From: JAITWN01 sp964437335
GTDB lineage: Bacteria; Pseudomonadota; Gammaproteobacteria; SZUA-140
Assembly (NCBI GenBank): GCA_964437335.1
Contig: CAYTGL010000011.1
Location: 1 to 64,000 of the forward strand
Length of the DNA: 64,000 bases
Direction of reading: 5' to 3'
Of the stretch, positions 17,462 through 26,421 are shown piece by piece. The position numbers and the translations under genes are program-made. The notes beneath the pieces were generated by a model. It had not been told where the DNA came from. It saw only the letters and a list, made by a program, of their open reading frames with translations, and did not search any database. Each line of letters starts with the position of its first letter. Position 1 is the first letter of the stretch.

Positions 17462-20400
17462 CTACCGAATTTGAACCCGTTCACCCCTAGCGACAGCTTC
17501 TTCCAACTCTCTTCGCAAGGCATCCAGGAAGCCTTCAACGTCTTCCTGAGTTTCCAGGTACGTTGTCTTAACCATGGACGATGGCCTTATTTCTTTGCGT
17601 GGCTTGACTACCACAACTGGCTCATCGCTCTTCTTCGTCTGCTCGTGCTTCTTCTTGAGAAACTCGTCGATCTTCGCCAATGCCCCATCGAGTGCCCGCT
17701 CCGCTTCCTGCACAGCCTGGGCAATGTGGGCCACGCTTTCTTGCTTCTCAACCGACTTTCGCAGTGACTCCAACGGCCCTAAGCAGCTTGAGCGGAGACT
17801 CTCTTCACTACCGAACTTCTCGACCTCCTGCGTAAGCTGTGACTGCAACTCATTGATGCGGGCCAGGGCCTCGACTCGTCGTTGGCTGACAATGGCCGAA
17901 TTGGTCCCCTCGACCGTCGTGATTAGTGCTTCGGCCTCATGGACGAGGTTGTAGGGGCTGGGGGCAGAAAGGATTTCTTGCATTCTCCCTAACGATTTGC
18001 GGGCCTTTTCGTCCCGTTCCAATTCCAACCTATTCAGGCCGAAGCGGTCGTGGGCCTTGCGTAGCTTTTCCCAGGTCGGCTTTTGATACCGGTAGAAGTT
18101 GTCGATGTCGTGGAACTCTTCCGCCAAGTCAAGTAGTTCGGCTTTGTTCTCGATGAATCGAGCTATAAACTTACCCGGCTCGTCGGCAGCCAAGAGTGCC
18201 TTGATGACTAACAGGCCGTCCGTGATCTCGGTTTGGCCTGGGTAGTTGCCCGTGTCGGCCAGAGTCTTGTATTGCAACAGCGACGACTGCCAAGCCTGGC
18301 ACTTCCCCTTAAGGAACTCGAATAGCCCGTCTTCGCTGTCTGGTCCCATTTCGGAGAAAACGTCTTTGCCCAGGTTGCGACATTGTTGCAGCACCTTGGG
18401 ATCGGTCATTTTGCGACGGACGACGGTGATGCTTCGCTGCTTGCGGGGAGCAGTGATGTTCTCGAACACCTTGTCCATAGCGATGGAAGCACCGTTGGTC
18501 ACTAATTGGATTTCCCCCAACACAAGCAACCTGGCGACAAGGATCAGCACTTCATCGTTTGACCAGCCATACGGTCGCTTTTCATAGCGGTCGAGCATGT
18601 CGAACAATACGACGGGGTGATTGGCCCGATCTGAGAGGCCAATGAACTCACGCACTTCCTCCAGCGCCCGGTCGTTGACGCCCGACATGGCTGCCTTTTG
18701 AATGTCGTTGGCTCGCAGAATCGCTTGCAGTTCTCGCTTTGGCTCATCACTGAACTTGGTGACGTAGGCCATCTTGGAGAAGCTGTTGTCGATTAGATAC
18801 TCCAGCGACTCGTCCAAAGCCGTGAGCGGTGCCGATGATTTGATGTCCACTCGTTGGCCGGCAGCGAAGTATGTGGCGTCGGCCATCAGATTACCGAGCA
18901 GTTGTCGCAGCCGCTCCCGGCGTTCCCGATTATCATCGGCCATGGCTCGGTGGATGCGTTTGGTCGTCTCCGGCAGTGTATCGTCCGATTTGGCTCGCAG
19001 GAACTTCTCAGTTTGGAGGTACTGCCGTAGTTCACGGGCCAGGTTGGGATCGTCGTTGATCTTTATGATGATTTGCCCGCCATCCTGGCCACTTTCCCGT
19101 TGGAACCGAGCGTCTTCGAACAACTCAGGGTCGGCTTCCCCCAATGGCGTGAAGACCTGAACGGTTAGGTCTTTGTCCACTCGGCTGCCGTAGGGAAAAG
19201 CATCGCAAACTCGATTGAACGAAAAGTCCATTTTGTTCGCTTGGTAGCGATGTTTGCGTGTGCCCTTGAGAACATCATCGAAGACAATTTCTCCCAGTAC
19301 CTTGGCTTCTTCGCTGCTGGAGAGATCGACCGACTTGATCTCCCGGTTAATGTCCCGTTCTTCATTGGTGAGGAAGAAGAAGTTATCGCCGCTACGGTTG
19401 ATCAGCGTTTCTTTTTCCAGCCGCAGCAGCGACTCCTCGATTCGCTTCTTGAGCGCCAATCGGTCGGCGTCAATCTCATCGATGCAGAGGGTGGTCAGAT
19501 TATCGATGTTTCCTCGAATTTCATCCACGTAGCGAATGAGGAACAATACCCGCAGAACGTCGATGTCGAAAGGCTTGAGGCTGGCGTTCTCCTGAGCCTG
19601 GTCGATGGTTCGTTTGACGGCAGTGTCGAGGAAAGATTCGATGGACGGATAGAAGCGGTACAGTGGCACCAGCACACCAACTTCGGCATCGGCAACGGCT
19701 TTACCTGCCGATTGAAAGGCGTCGAGGATCGACCGCTCACCCCGAGATAGGTGTAGACCTGTTGCCCCCGCTTTGCGAATCGCCTCAAAAATGCGCTGCA
19801 CTAATTGGAACTGGTAAGGGGCAAACGGATAGTTACGGCAAAAGTCGTCGCTATCCTTGTACTTATTGAAGGTCATCCCTACGTTGTGGAACGAAAGCTG
19901 GTTGCGAAGGATGTCTCCCTTCTCCCGAAAGATGTCTTCCAGCTTGCCTTGCACGGCGTCCCACTTCGCTAACAGCCGCTCCTGAATGACTTCGTCCACG
20001 TTGGCGCTGGAGAGCGATAAGCGGGTCTTGAATCGGCCTTGAATCTTGGAAAAGTCGTGCGACTTTGTGCTGCGCAAATCTCCCAGCACGGCGTCGATAT
20101 CTTCCTGAGAGGTAACCACCACCCACGCTCGGCCATTACACATGGTTCCCAGGTCTTCGGTGATCGTTTGCAAATTGAGCATCAGATGGGTATCGCCACC
20201 GATAAACTGGCCGACTTCATCGACGAGGAAGATAATGCGATGTTCCGGCCCTTGGCGGTCGAGGTATTCCTTCACCCATTTGCAGAAGTTCTCGACTGTG
20301 AGGGAGAAGTTGTCTTCGGCTTTGTCGATCCACTTTGCACAAGATTCCTTGGACTGCCCAAGTGTAGCGGCCAGTGCCTCGACCACTTCGTCCCGGTTAA

Positions 20401-21025
20401 ACTCATAGGCGTCCCGTTCAGCGAGCCAGTTATTGCCCGTGGCCTTTTCAAACGCTTTGTGAAATGTGGGGAGCAGCCCTTTTTCGTCGAGGTATCGCTC
20501 CATGTGGGCGATGTGAGGATGATCGGGGCTGTAGCCCTGCATTTCGTTCAGGACTTTCAGGAAGACGGCCAATATGGCATCTCGTCCGGCCCGAGTATCC
20601 GCCTTGCTGTCGATATTGAACAGGATGACATCGGTATGGGAGCCAACGGCCCGCTTGATGTCGCCGTAGAGCATGGCGTCCTTGACCTTGCTCTCGAAGA
20701 AATCGACGGCTGGCTTGGACTCACCATTGTGCTGATGCGCCTCGTTAGCAAGCAGGTAGGACAAGATCTTGATGAAGTGCGATTTGCCCGAGCCAAAGAA
20801 GCCCGATATCCAAACGCCGATCCGCCCCGACAGATCTGTGTCCTTAGGGTGGTCAATCGCCTCCACATAGGAGGAGAAGAACTTGCGGAAGTGCTGGTCG
20901 AGTTCCTTGGTAACTACGAACTCATCTAATTCTTGCCAGACGGTGTTTTCATCTAGCTGGTCCGCTTTCACGACGCCGTTGATTGGACGGTCAATCGGCT
21001 TCCTAAATAGCTCGTTGATCTGCAT
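17462..21025 (-). CDS. brxC: BREX ATPase BrxC
   Basis: This is a 1187-residue P-loop ATPase of the BrxC/PglY type. Walker A GFFGSGKS lies at 75-82 and a Walker B-like IIFLVDEVGQFIGGD follows around residue 290. The ATG at 21025 is chosen over an open extension to 21202 because it has AGGAG nine bases upstream, lies 11 bases after the brxB stop, and gives the usual N-terminus MQINELFRKPIDRPINGV. The C-terminal third is coiled-coil rich (residues ~1000-1130), as expected. BrxC is required for BREX function, probably as an ATP-driven assembly or motor component. Confidence 0.94.
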   Translation of the reverse strand: MQINELFRKPIDRPINGVVKADQLDENTVWQELDEFVVTKELDQHFRKFFSSYVEAIDHPKDTDLSGRIGVWISGFFGSGKSHFIKILSYLLANEAHQHNGESKPAVDFFESKVKDAMLYGDIKRAVGSHTDVILFNIDSKADTRAGRDAILAVFLKVLNEMQGYSPDHPHIAHMERYLDEKGLLPTFHKAFEKATGNNWLAERDAYEFNRDEVVEALAATLGQSKESCAKWIDKAEDNFSLTVENFCKWVKEYLDRQGPEHRIIFLVDEVGQFIGGDTHLMLNLQTITEDLGTMCNGRAWVVVTSQEDIDAVLGDLRSTKSHDFSKIQGRFKTRLSLSSANVDEVIQERLLAKWDAVQGKLEDIFREKGDILRNQLSFHNVGMTFNKYKDSDDFCRNYPFAPYQFQLVQRIFEAIRKAGATGLHLSRGERSILDAFQSAGKAVADAEVGVLVPLYRFYPSIESFLDTAVKRTIDQAQENASLKPFDIDVLRVLFLIRYVDEIRGNIDNLTTLCIDEIDADRLALKKRIEESLLRLEKETLINRSGDNFFFLTNEERDINREIKSVDLSSSEEAKVLGEIVFDDVLKGTRKHRYQANKMDFSFNRVCDAFPYGSRVDKDLTVQVFTPLGEADPELFEDARFQRESGQDGGQIIIKINDDPNLARELRQYLQTEKFLRAKSDDTLPETTKRIHRAMADDNRERRERLRQLLGNLMADATYFAAGQRVDIKSSAPLTALDESLEYLIDNSFSKMAYVTKFSDEPKRELQAILRANDIQKAAMSGVNDRALEEVREFIGLSDRANHPVVLFDMLDRYEKRPYGWSNDEVLILVARLLVLGEIQLVTNGASIAMDKVFENITAPRKQRSITVVRRKMTDPKVLQQCRNLGKDVFSEMGPDSEDGLFEFLKGKCQAWQSSLLQYKTLADTGNYPGQTEITDGLLVIKALLAADEPGKFIARFIENKAELLDLAEEFHDIDNFYRYQKPTWEKLRKAHDRFGLNRLELERDEKARKSLGRMQEILSAPSPYNLVHEAEALITTVEGTNSAIVSQRRVEALARINELQSQLTQEVEKFGSEESLRSSCLGPLESLRKSVEKQESVAHIAQAVQEAERALDGALAKIDEFLKKKHEQTKKSDEPVVVVKPRKEIRPSSMVKTTYLETQEDVEGFLDALRRELEEAVARGERVQIR

Positions 21026-21036
21026 CGCCCCTGCTC

Positions 21037-21612
21037 CTATGGAATTAGCCGAAAGGCACGGTAGTAGTTGTCGCTTCTGATTTTTCCGAATAGCCTCAGT
21101 ACAGTGCCGTCGTAGTTGCCGGGGTAAAACGTCACCAGTGGCGTATCCCCCATGATCGAATGGAGGTTGTTTAGTAGAGAGTGCGAACGAAGGATCGGCC
21201 ACACGCTGCCGATGCCTGAGAGCAACACGAGGTCTTGCTCTTTCGGTTGGACTTTCACCTCAAACAGCGGCGCTAGTTTCTGCGGGTGAAGGATCTTCTC
21301 CAATTGCCGCAGGACGAAATCGTCGCCTTTGGTCTTCTGGACTTCCAGCGTTTTGTCCAGCAATTTCCGTTCACGCAAATGTTCGATCACAAAGTCGAAC
21401 AGATTGACATGCGTGATATTCATGCCCGACCTGTGCTTGGGGGCGTGCTCCATCAGGAAGGCAATGTGCTTGCGAACTCGCAGTTCCTCTTCCGGTGGAT
21501 AGTCGAAAATGAAGAAGGCGATCTCGTTGCCCAGGCCACGACCGCTGAGGAAGTCATCCGAAGTGATCCGGGGCAAAATTTGATTCAGGCGTTCTTCAAA
21601 GTTGGTCGTCAT
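21037..21612 (-). CDS. brxB: BREX protein BrxB
   Basis: This 191-residue protein matches the DUF1788/BrxB family in length and in blocks such as GRGLGNEIAFFIFDYPPEEE, NLFDFVIEHLRERKLLDK, VLLSGIGSVWPILRSHSLLN and the C-terminal PLVTFYPGNYDG. It overlaps the brxA stop by four bases and is followed by brxC after 11 bases, the canonical type 1 order. BrxB is a small conserved component needed for BREX activity in tested systems; its biochemical role is not settled. Confidence 0.93.
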   Translation of the reverse strand: MTTNFEERLNQILPRITSDDFLSGRGLGNEIAFFIFDYPPEEELRVRKHIAFLMEHAPKHRSGMNITHVNLFDFVIEHLRERKLLDKTLEVQKTKGDDFVLRQLEKILHPQKLAPLFEVKVQPKEQDLVLLSGIGSVWPILRSHSLLNNLHSIMGDTPLVTFYPGNYDGTVLRLFGKIRSDNYYRAFRLIP

Positions 21613-22199
21613 GTTCCCACCTGAATGCAGCGGAGGACGTATTCTTCGTGTTGCTTATCCAGGTAGCGAAGCACGGGTTTGGCGATGTGGACCCGCTGAA
21701 GTTTACGGGTCTTGGTGCTGTCGATGTAGCCGACCTCTGCCAGGACGGTGTAAACCGACGAACGCAACCGCATGATCGTTGACTCCGCCCACTGCGGCAT
21801 GTCGGGATCACGGCCCCGGCAGTCCTCGATGAAATCGTTCCAGACGTTGAGCGAAAGCGATTCTTTGAACGTGCGGTACTGGTCCCGCACCACCAGGTCG
21901 AGGAAGTCGCCCAGGAGATTGCTGGCCTTTACTGCTGCGGCCAGGCAGGCGTGTGTCGCCTCGGTGCTTGAGCCGTCCCGAACCAGTCTCCAAAGCGGGG
22001 CTTCGACGGAGGAGAGGCGACCACGGATGAGAACCGAAAGCCGCTTGGCGGTTTTCGGGCTGCGGGCCTGGAGGGCGTTCTTCTCGTATATTGCCGCCCG
22101 CCATTCCCGGCTGCTGACCTCCCGCAAAAGGAGATCGGCGACTACCCTACTTTCGGGTAGTTTCAACGCTCCTGCGGTTATGTCGGCGCTGTAACGCAT
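21609..22199 (-). CDS. brxA: BREX protein BrxA
   Basis: This is a 196-residue DUF1819-family protein (BrxA) and the first gene of the operon. Recognisable blocks are YSADITAGALKLPESRVVAD at the N-terminus, SPKTAKRLSVLIRGRL, and a C-terminal IDSTKTRKLQRVHIAKPVL. BrxA proteins are small helical DNA-binding proteins related to NusB-like folds. The ATG at 22199 follows a GGGG element, about 65 bases downstream of a good promoter and behind a leader hairpin. Its stop overlaps brxB by four bases. Confidence 0.93.
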   Translation of the reverse strand: MRYSADITAGALKLPESRVVADLLLREVSSREWRAAIYEKNALQARSPKTAKRLSVLIRGRLSSVEAPLWRLVRDGSSTEATHACLAAAVKASNLLGDFLDLVVRDQYRTFKESLSLNVWNDFIEDCRGRDPDMPQWAESTIMRLRSSVYTVLAEVGYIDSTKTRKLQRVHIAKPVLRYLDKQHEEYVLRCIQVGT

Positions 22200-22221
22200 T
22201 CTGGCCCCGCTTAATCAGATC

Positions 22222-22256
22222 GGGAGCCGAAGGCAGCTTCGCCTTCGGAGTCTCCC
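22222..22256 (-). promoter_or_regulatory. hairpin in the brxA leader
   Basis: In the transcribed leader between the BREX promoter and brxA, GGGAG...CTCCC flanks an eight-base stem CCGAAGGC/GCCTTCGG (22227-22234 with 22241-22248). On the coding strand it is not followed by a T-run, so it is not a standard terminator. It could slow transcription, protect the mRNA end or bind a regulator. Confidence 0.6.
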
Positions 22257-22270
22257 ATCAACGCTTGCAG

Positions 22271-22308
22271 ATTGTAACGGACGACGATTCGACTGTAAAG
22301 TATTTACA
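22271..22308 (-). promoter_or_regulatory. BREX operon promoter with dyad over -35
   Basis: Reading toward brxA, TTTACA (22299-22294) and TACAAT (22276-22271) are separated by exactly 17 bases, each one mismatch from the sigma70 consensus. The -35 box lies inside a 15-bp dyad TGTAAAGTATTTACA (22294-22308), a good candidate operator. The predicted start of transcription is near 22264. Confidence 0.72.
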
Positions 22309-22468
22309 TAACATCTTTTGTGTTCTACAATCCGGCTTGTTTTTGGCGGTGGCGCTTCCTGGCTGTTCTGGATCACCCTTTTTCGATGAGGGGCTGAATT
22401 GGTTTCCAGGCCCACCAGACGGGTGGTAAGCGGAATCGCCACCACTTCCGTGGTGAGAGGGTGACGAG

Positions 22469-23485
22469 ATGAGCAACCGGATGGCCTTGGTCGATCCGTA
22501 TCTGGATGATGTCGAGCAGTGTTCAGGCAATCGCCCTACCAGTTTTGTTTGCCCGATCCTGTTAGAGGAGTCAGCTGGAGTCGAACTTATCGACGGTCAC
22601 ATTCTGCCTCAACGGTTGAAGACTGCGGCGAGGGCGACGGTACTCCAGCGCAAGGACGTGGACAACTTCTTCGGCCACACAATTGAGCCACCGCTGATCG
22701 AATTCTTGAACAGTATCACGCACAACAAAGCCAACTTTTTGGAGCAGGCGAAAGGAATTCAGATTGTAAGCGTGAATGCTGGACCACTCGATCTTTTCGT
22801 CCCCAACCGGAAGTCGAACCCCCCCTTCCCTAAGCTCCGGTTCCAAGACAGCAAGGGGGTGACGATTGCCTCTCGGCACGTCAAAGGGACGCTCGCCAAC
22901 CTTGGCGGCAAAGAGGGATTGGCAGAAGTTCGTGGAAGCATGTCATTCCACAAGCCATCATTGGATGGGGCCTTGCTCAAGTCGCCGCATCTAGCGCTGT
23001 TCCGCATTGCTGGCTATCGTTGGGCGTTCAGTGCGCCAGGTCGGTATATCGGTACTACGTTGAAGCAGTTCTTTCGTACAGCGGGCGAGCAATCGGATGC
23101 CGAGGCGTTGTTCGCTGAATTCGCAGCAGCCTTTCACGTCATCCTCAATGACACATTCTCCTTCAATACGTTGACCGATTCGACTGTCTTGCTGCATGAC
23201 TATTTGGACGATCCGCATTCGGTCGATCCATTTGCAATCTCCTGCGTCTTCGCTGTTAACGACCGCACGATTCTAGTGACATTGCCTTTCTGCTCTGGCG
23301 ACTGCGATTTTCCAGCACGGCTTGATGATTATCGACGCCTTTTAAGCGATTGGCAACTGAACCATCGAATTATTCGGGCGACATTGAGTAAGGATGGCAT
23401 AAAGCCAGAGTCGATCATCCAGATGAAGTACACGGAGAACCCGCCGCAAGAATTGATTCGGCCAATACGGTGCGAGGAAGAATGA
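22469..23485 (+). CDS. hypothetical protein, possible HNH-like zinc nuclease
   Basis: This 338-residue gene is divergent from BREX, with ATG at 22469 following GAGAGGGTGACGAG. Near residues 27-50 there is FVCPILLEESAGVELIDGHI, a Cys and His layout that resembles the start of some HNH or treble-clef domains, but only one of the expected cysteines is present, so the nuclease reading is tentative. Blocks in the middle (SRHVKGTLANLGG, GYRWAFSAPGRYIG) look like a conserved fold I cannot name. It shares the 270-base intergenic region with brxA and may be co-regulated through the dyad there. An 84-base gap separates it from the PD-(D/E)XK-like gene downstream. Confidence 0.6.
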   Translation: MSNRMALVDPYLDDVEQCSGNRPTSFVCPILLEESAGVELIDGHILPQRLKTAARATVLQRKDVDNFFGHTIEPPLIEFLNSITHNKANFLEQAKGIQIVSVNAGPLDLFVPNRKSNPPFPKLRFQDSKGVTIASRHVKGTLANLGGKEGLAEVRGSMSFHKPSLDGALLKSPHLALFRIAGYRWAFSAPGRYIGTTLKQFFRTAGEQSDAEALFAEFAAAFHVILNDTFSFNTLTDSTVLLHDYLDDPHSVDPFAISCVFAVNDRTILVTLPFCSGDCDFPARLDDYRRLLSDWQLNHRIIRATLSKDGIKPESIIQMKYTENPPQELIRPIRCEEE

Positions 23486-23569
23486 ACGCAACATTCGAGG
23501 TCATTGTTATCCCTAATAGGCAGATAACAAGTACATTCAAACAGTAGTCGAATTCGTGGAGCATTTGCT

Positions 23570-24283
23570 ATGAGCAGTTGGCAGGAAAAAGCACGATCCT
23601 CACGGGCCGCTGAATTGGTCCGGTGGTATTTGCGGTTCAACGGCTACTTCTCCATCGAGAACTTCATAATTCACGAGGCAGACGATCCAAAAAGGATCAA
23701 AGATGGATTGATCCCAGAGATGACAGAATTAGACATCGTTGCCGTGCGATTACCATACTCCCTCGAAGATGCGCAAAACATGCTGATGATGGCAAATCAC
23801 GAATTGTTGGTTGATGGCGGAGCGAACAAGATCGACGTTATTCTTGGCGAGATTAAGACCGGGAAGAGCAATTCACCGAATAAGCGATGGGTCAATGCCA
23901 GTCAGCACAAGGGAATGATTGAGTATGTCGTGAGATTCTGTGGAGTGATGCCGGACGGCAAGGCGCTTACTTCGGCGTGCCAGACAATTTCCAAGCACTA
24001 CTGTTACAATGCCGAGGCTCACAGAATCAGATATATGATGTTCTGCAACTCGGAGAATGACCGCCACAAGGAGCGGGGGGTGTCGTACATAACGTATAAG
24101 GCCATCATCGAATTCTTGGTGTCCATTCGTGGTCAAAGCTGGACAGAAGCCGGTGTAGGCGTCGCTTCACGTCATCAACAATGGGATGCTCGCATTAGCG
24201 GCATGTTCAGAATTGCGAACGATGACTCCTTATCAATGGAGAAAAAACTCGAAGCGGTCACGGGCATTTTTGACCTCGGTTGA
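23570..24283 (+). CDS. PD-(D/E)XK nuclease-like protein
   Basis: This 237-residue protein starts at ATG 23570 with GGAG nine bases upstream. The N-terminal half carries a restriction-nuclease-like core: SSRAAELVRWYLRFNGYF (helix), TELDIVAVRLP with the metal-binding Asp, and DVILGEIKTGKS with the E-x-K pair about 45 residues later. This order (helix, D, E-x-K) is typical of PD-(D/E)XK enzymes such as Mrr-like or Holliday-junction resolvase-like proteins. The insertion between D and E-x-K is longer than usual. It lies in a row with the 338-residue gene and a small membrane protein, possibly one operon. Confidence 0.6.
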   Translation: MSSWQEKARSSRAAELVRWYLRFNGYFSIENFIIHEADDPKRIKDGLIPEMTELDIVAVRLPYSLEDAQNMLMMANHELLVDGGANKIDVILGEIKTGKSNSPNKRWVNASQHKGMIEYVVRFCGVMPDGKALTSACQTISKHYCYNAEAHRIRYMMFCNSENDRHKERGVSYITYKAIIEFLVSIRGQSWTEAGVGVASRHQQWDARISGMFRIANDDSLSMEKKLEAVTGIFDLG

Positions 24284-24403
24284 CGACATCTCAGTCTCCG
24301 CCCTAACTTCTCCTCCATCTCATATTCGTGGACACCATCTCAGAACTCGCCTGCTGACTCATTGTGGTAGAATCTGCTTTTTTTCCCCAAAGGACTGTGA
24401 ACG

Positions 24404-24709
24404 ATGCCTGGTAGTTCTGAAGTAGGCTATTCCGACCGCACCAAGATTCAAATTGATTTCTTTCGTCACCTAACGACATTGAACGCAAGCGTACTTGGTT
24501 TTTATGCAGCGATTTTTCGAGAGAGGGTTAGTTGGATTGTGTGCGGGATCGTGTTGGCTTCTCTAATTGGAAGTCTTGCAACGCAGTTGATTTTGGTAAT
24601 TTGGCCAGTTGACGATAAACTTAAATGGTATCAGTGGGTTCCCATGTTAATGTGCGAGGGGTTGTTTCTTATCGGCGTTGTCGCAGTTCTATATCATTTA
24701 ACACGCTGA
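24404..24709 (+). CDS. small two-helix membrane protein
   Basis: This is a 101-residue protein with an ATG start and AAAGGA upstream. A polar N-terminus of ~25 residues (SSEVGYSDRTKIQIDFFRHL) is followed by hydrophobic segments at about 30-62 (LGFYAAIF, VSWIVCGIVLASLIG, TQLILVIW) and at 82-98 (MLMCEGLFLIGVVAVLYHL). Both ends are therefore likely on the cytoplasmic side. Small membrane proteins next to nucleases are common effectors in abortive systems, but nothing specific is recognised. The 3' end overlaps the start of a decayed minus-strand gene. Confidence 0.6.
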   Translation: MPGSSEVGYSDRTKIQIDFFRHLTTLNASVLGFYAAIFRERVSWIVCGIVLASLIGSLATQLILVIWPVDDKLKWYQWVPMLMCEGLFLIGVVAVLYHLTR

Positions 24710-24711
24710 AG

Positions 24712-25186
24712 AACTCGACGTCGCTTGCATCACCCAGTTCGAGTTCGACAACTATCAGCAGGTCGTTGATCAGGAGCGACTTTGCATCGTCTCCAGATCA
24801 ACTTTCACGTTGTCGGAAGGCTTAAAGGCCACGTTGGGCAAACGATTGACTTCGAATAGCTTGGCGTCGAAGACAATCACAACCGTTTCGCCGCTACCTT
24901 ATCCGAGCGGTTTGTTGTCGGCGTTTACCACCGTTGCGTAGACCAATGGTTGGACCAACAGCCCGGCGAGTTCCGCATCCAGGTAAATCACTTGCGCCTT
25001 GATTCTTTCGAATTCAACGCTACTCAATGAAATTGCTGTGTTGCTCACAGGAAAGGTCTCAACTGGAGCCGCCATCCGTTGTGTGCGAAATCGCTCTGAT
25101 CGTCCGATCCGAGCCTGGCACGACAGCGTTTGGGCAGTATCGGCATACTCAGGAACGGGCCGGATTGCTCGATCAGCGATAACCAT
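24712..25186 (-). pseudogene. decayed minus-strand gene remnant
   Basis: Minus-strand frame 25186-24770 reads as protein on both sides of an in-frame TAA at 24901-24899: before it NADNKPLG, after it GSGETVVIVFDAKLFEVN and VAFKPSDNVKVDLE. A second lesion near 24780 shifts the good reading to another frame (DAKSLLINDLLIVVELELGD, then DVEFFSV). The N-terminal part has no clear start. The original protein is not recognised. The remaining bases to 25254 hold nothing else. Confidence 0.5.
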
Positions 25187-25254
25187 TCAGTATGATGATG
25201 TGGGATCAGAAAGAAGAAGCTTTTCGGGTTGCTCACCACCTATCAGGCAGATTT

Positions 25255-26166
25255 TCAATGCCCAGTTGCCTCAGCGCTGTCGCAAGAGCAGGGCTTTATG
25301 CATTGATTGAGCGTGCCGTTCCGAAGGTGGGCGTTTAATTCGGTGATCGTGATTATCTGGCTCGATTGCGGACTTTCCGCTTCTTGAACACGACCGATGA
25401 ACCATTTGTCTACCGTGCAGATGATCGCCGGAAGTGCGAACAAATAGAGGAGGGAAATATCTATTCCATCATTCTTCCGCTTCTTACTTGTCGGGTCATA
25501 AGAACTGTCCGACTGAGCAGCATGACTGATACGATCCGCTAAGAAATGCCCCAATAGGTCTAGCTTGACAGCGAAGTCGGGTGCTTCGCCTGACTTTGGT
25601 TGTAGTTCAACCAGTACGATCGCTTTGACTTTCTCCGGCGACCAGCCGGCATCTTTTGCAAGGCACTTCATTTTGTCGATGAACTTAATCCAGCGATCAC
25701 GTTCTTCGGAAACCACGTTTTTCGCTAGCGCAAGATCAGCTTTAATGAGGTGAGTTCCTTGAGAATCCTGGTACTTTATTCCCCGCTTCAAATCATCAGG
25801 TGAAGTAGCCGAGACGAGCAATCGCCACATTGCCTGACCGTGAGACTTGCCATCATCGATATTGAACTCGGACTCCGTGAATAGACCTGCCATTGCTGCC
25901 AACATAGGCCCCCCTGGCAGAATTGGCATTTCCGGATCTAGCACGCTGTTCAGTTCGTGAATGCGTTGAGTCCAGTCACCCCAGGTGATGCGATTCTCCA
26001 AGAGAGCGATCAACAACTCGGCAACCGCCACCTCTGAAATCGAAACAAGAACTAGGTCTCGGTTCTCGCCAATCAACTTAAGATCCGGTCGTTCAAGATC
26101 TTGGTGAATATGTGCTCGCACGGCACAGGTATCAAGTGCTAGTCGAACTGAAGTAGTCAAGCACAT
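25255..26166 (-). CDS. PIN-like domain protein
   Basis: This 303-residue protein has an ATG start at 26166 and AAAGGTGAAC seven bases upstream. It begins with LALDTCAVRAH (Asp in the first strand), then LVLVSISEVAVAELLIALLE (conserved Ser and Glu) and ends the fold with NDGIDISLLYLFALPAIICTVDKWF (two acidic residues), the layout of a PIN-fold nuclease. The central ~120 residues form an inserted helical region. It is the third PIN-like gene of this island but differs from the PIN_8 pair. Target and partner are unknown. The gene stands alone between a relic and a divergent DUF3883 gene. Confidence 0.6.
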   Translation of the reverse strand: MCLTTSVRLALDTCAVRAHIHQDLERPDLKLIGENRDLVLVSISEVAVAELLIALLENRITWGDWTQRIHELNSVLDPEMPILPGGPMLAAMAGLFTESEFNIDDGKSHGQAMWRLLVSATSPDDLKRGIKYQDSQGTHLIKADLALAKNVVSEERDRWIKFIDKMKCLAKDAGWSPEKVKAIVLVELQPKSGEAPDFAVKLDLLGHFLADRISHAAQSDSSYDPTSKKRKNDGIDISLLYLFALPAIICTVDKWFIGRVQEAESPQSSQIITITELNAHLRNGTLNQCIKPCSCDSAEATGH

Positions 26167-26421
26167 ACTTGTTCACCTTTTTGCGTCAAGACGAAGTTTG
26201 CCGAGTCTTCCACAATGTAACACGAGCTATTGAACTGTCTGTTGATAATTCGGTTATGCCCCCGACACATAGCTTGTCCGATTGCCCGCCAACCCAGCCA
26301 GGCAGATTCAACGTCGCTTCCATTTCACGAAGGCAAGGCACCACGACCCCGTCCCACCCTGCCGTGAAGCCCATGCTTGGAAAGAATTGCCCTTGGGTTT
26401 CAAGCAAAGTAACATTTGCCC

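Noticed and set aside
20039..20929. Plus-strand frame opposite brxC (296 codons)
   Set aside because: Shadow of brxC with no ribosome site and no family-like blocks.
21026..21202. N-terminal extension of BrxC
   Set aside because: The open stretch overlaps the brxB coding end, lacks a ribosome site and adds sequence not known from BrxC proteins.
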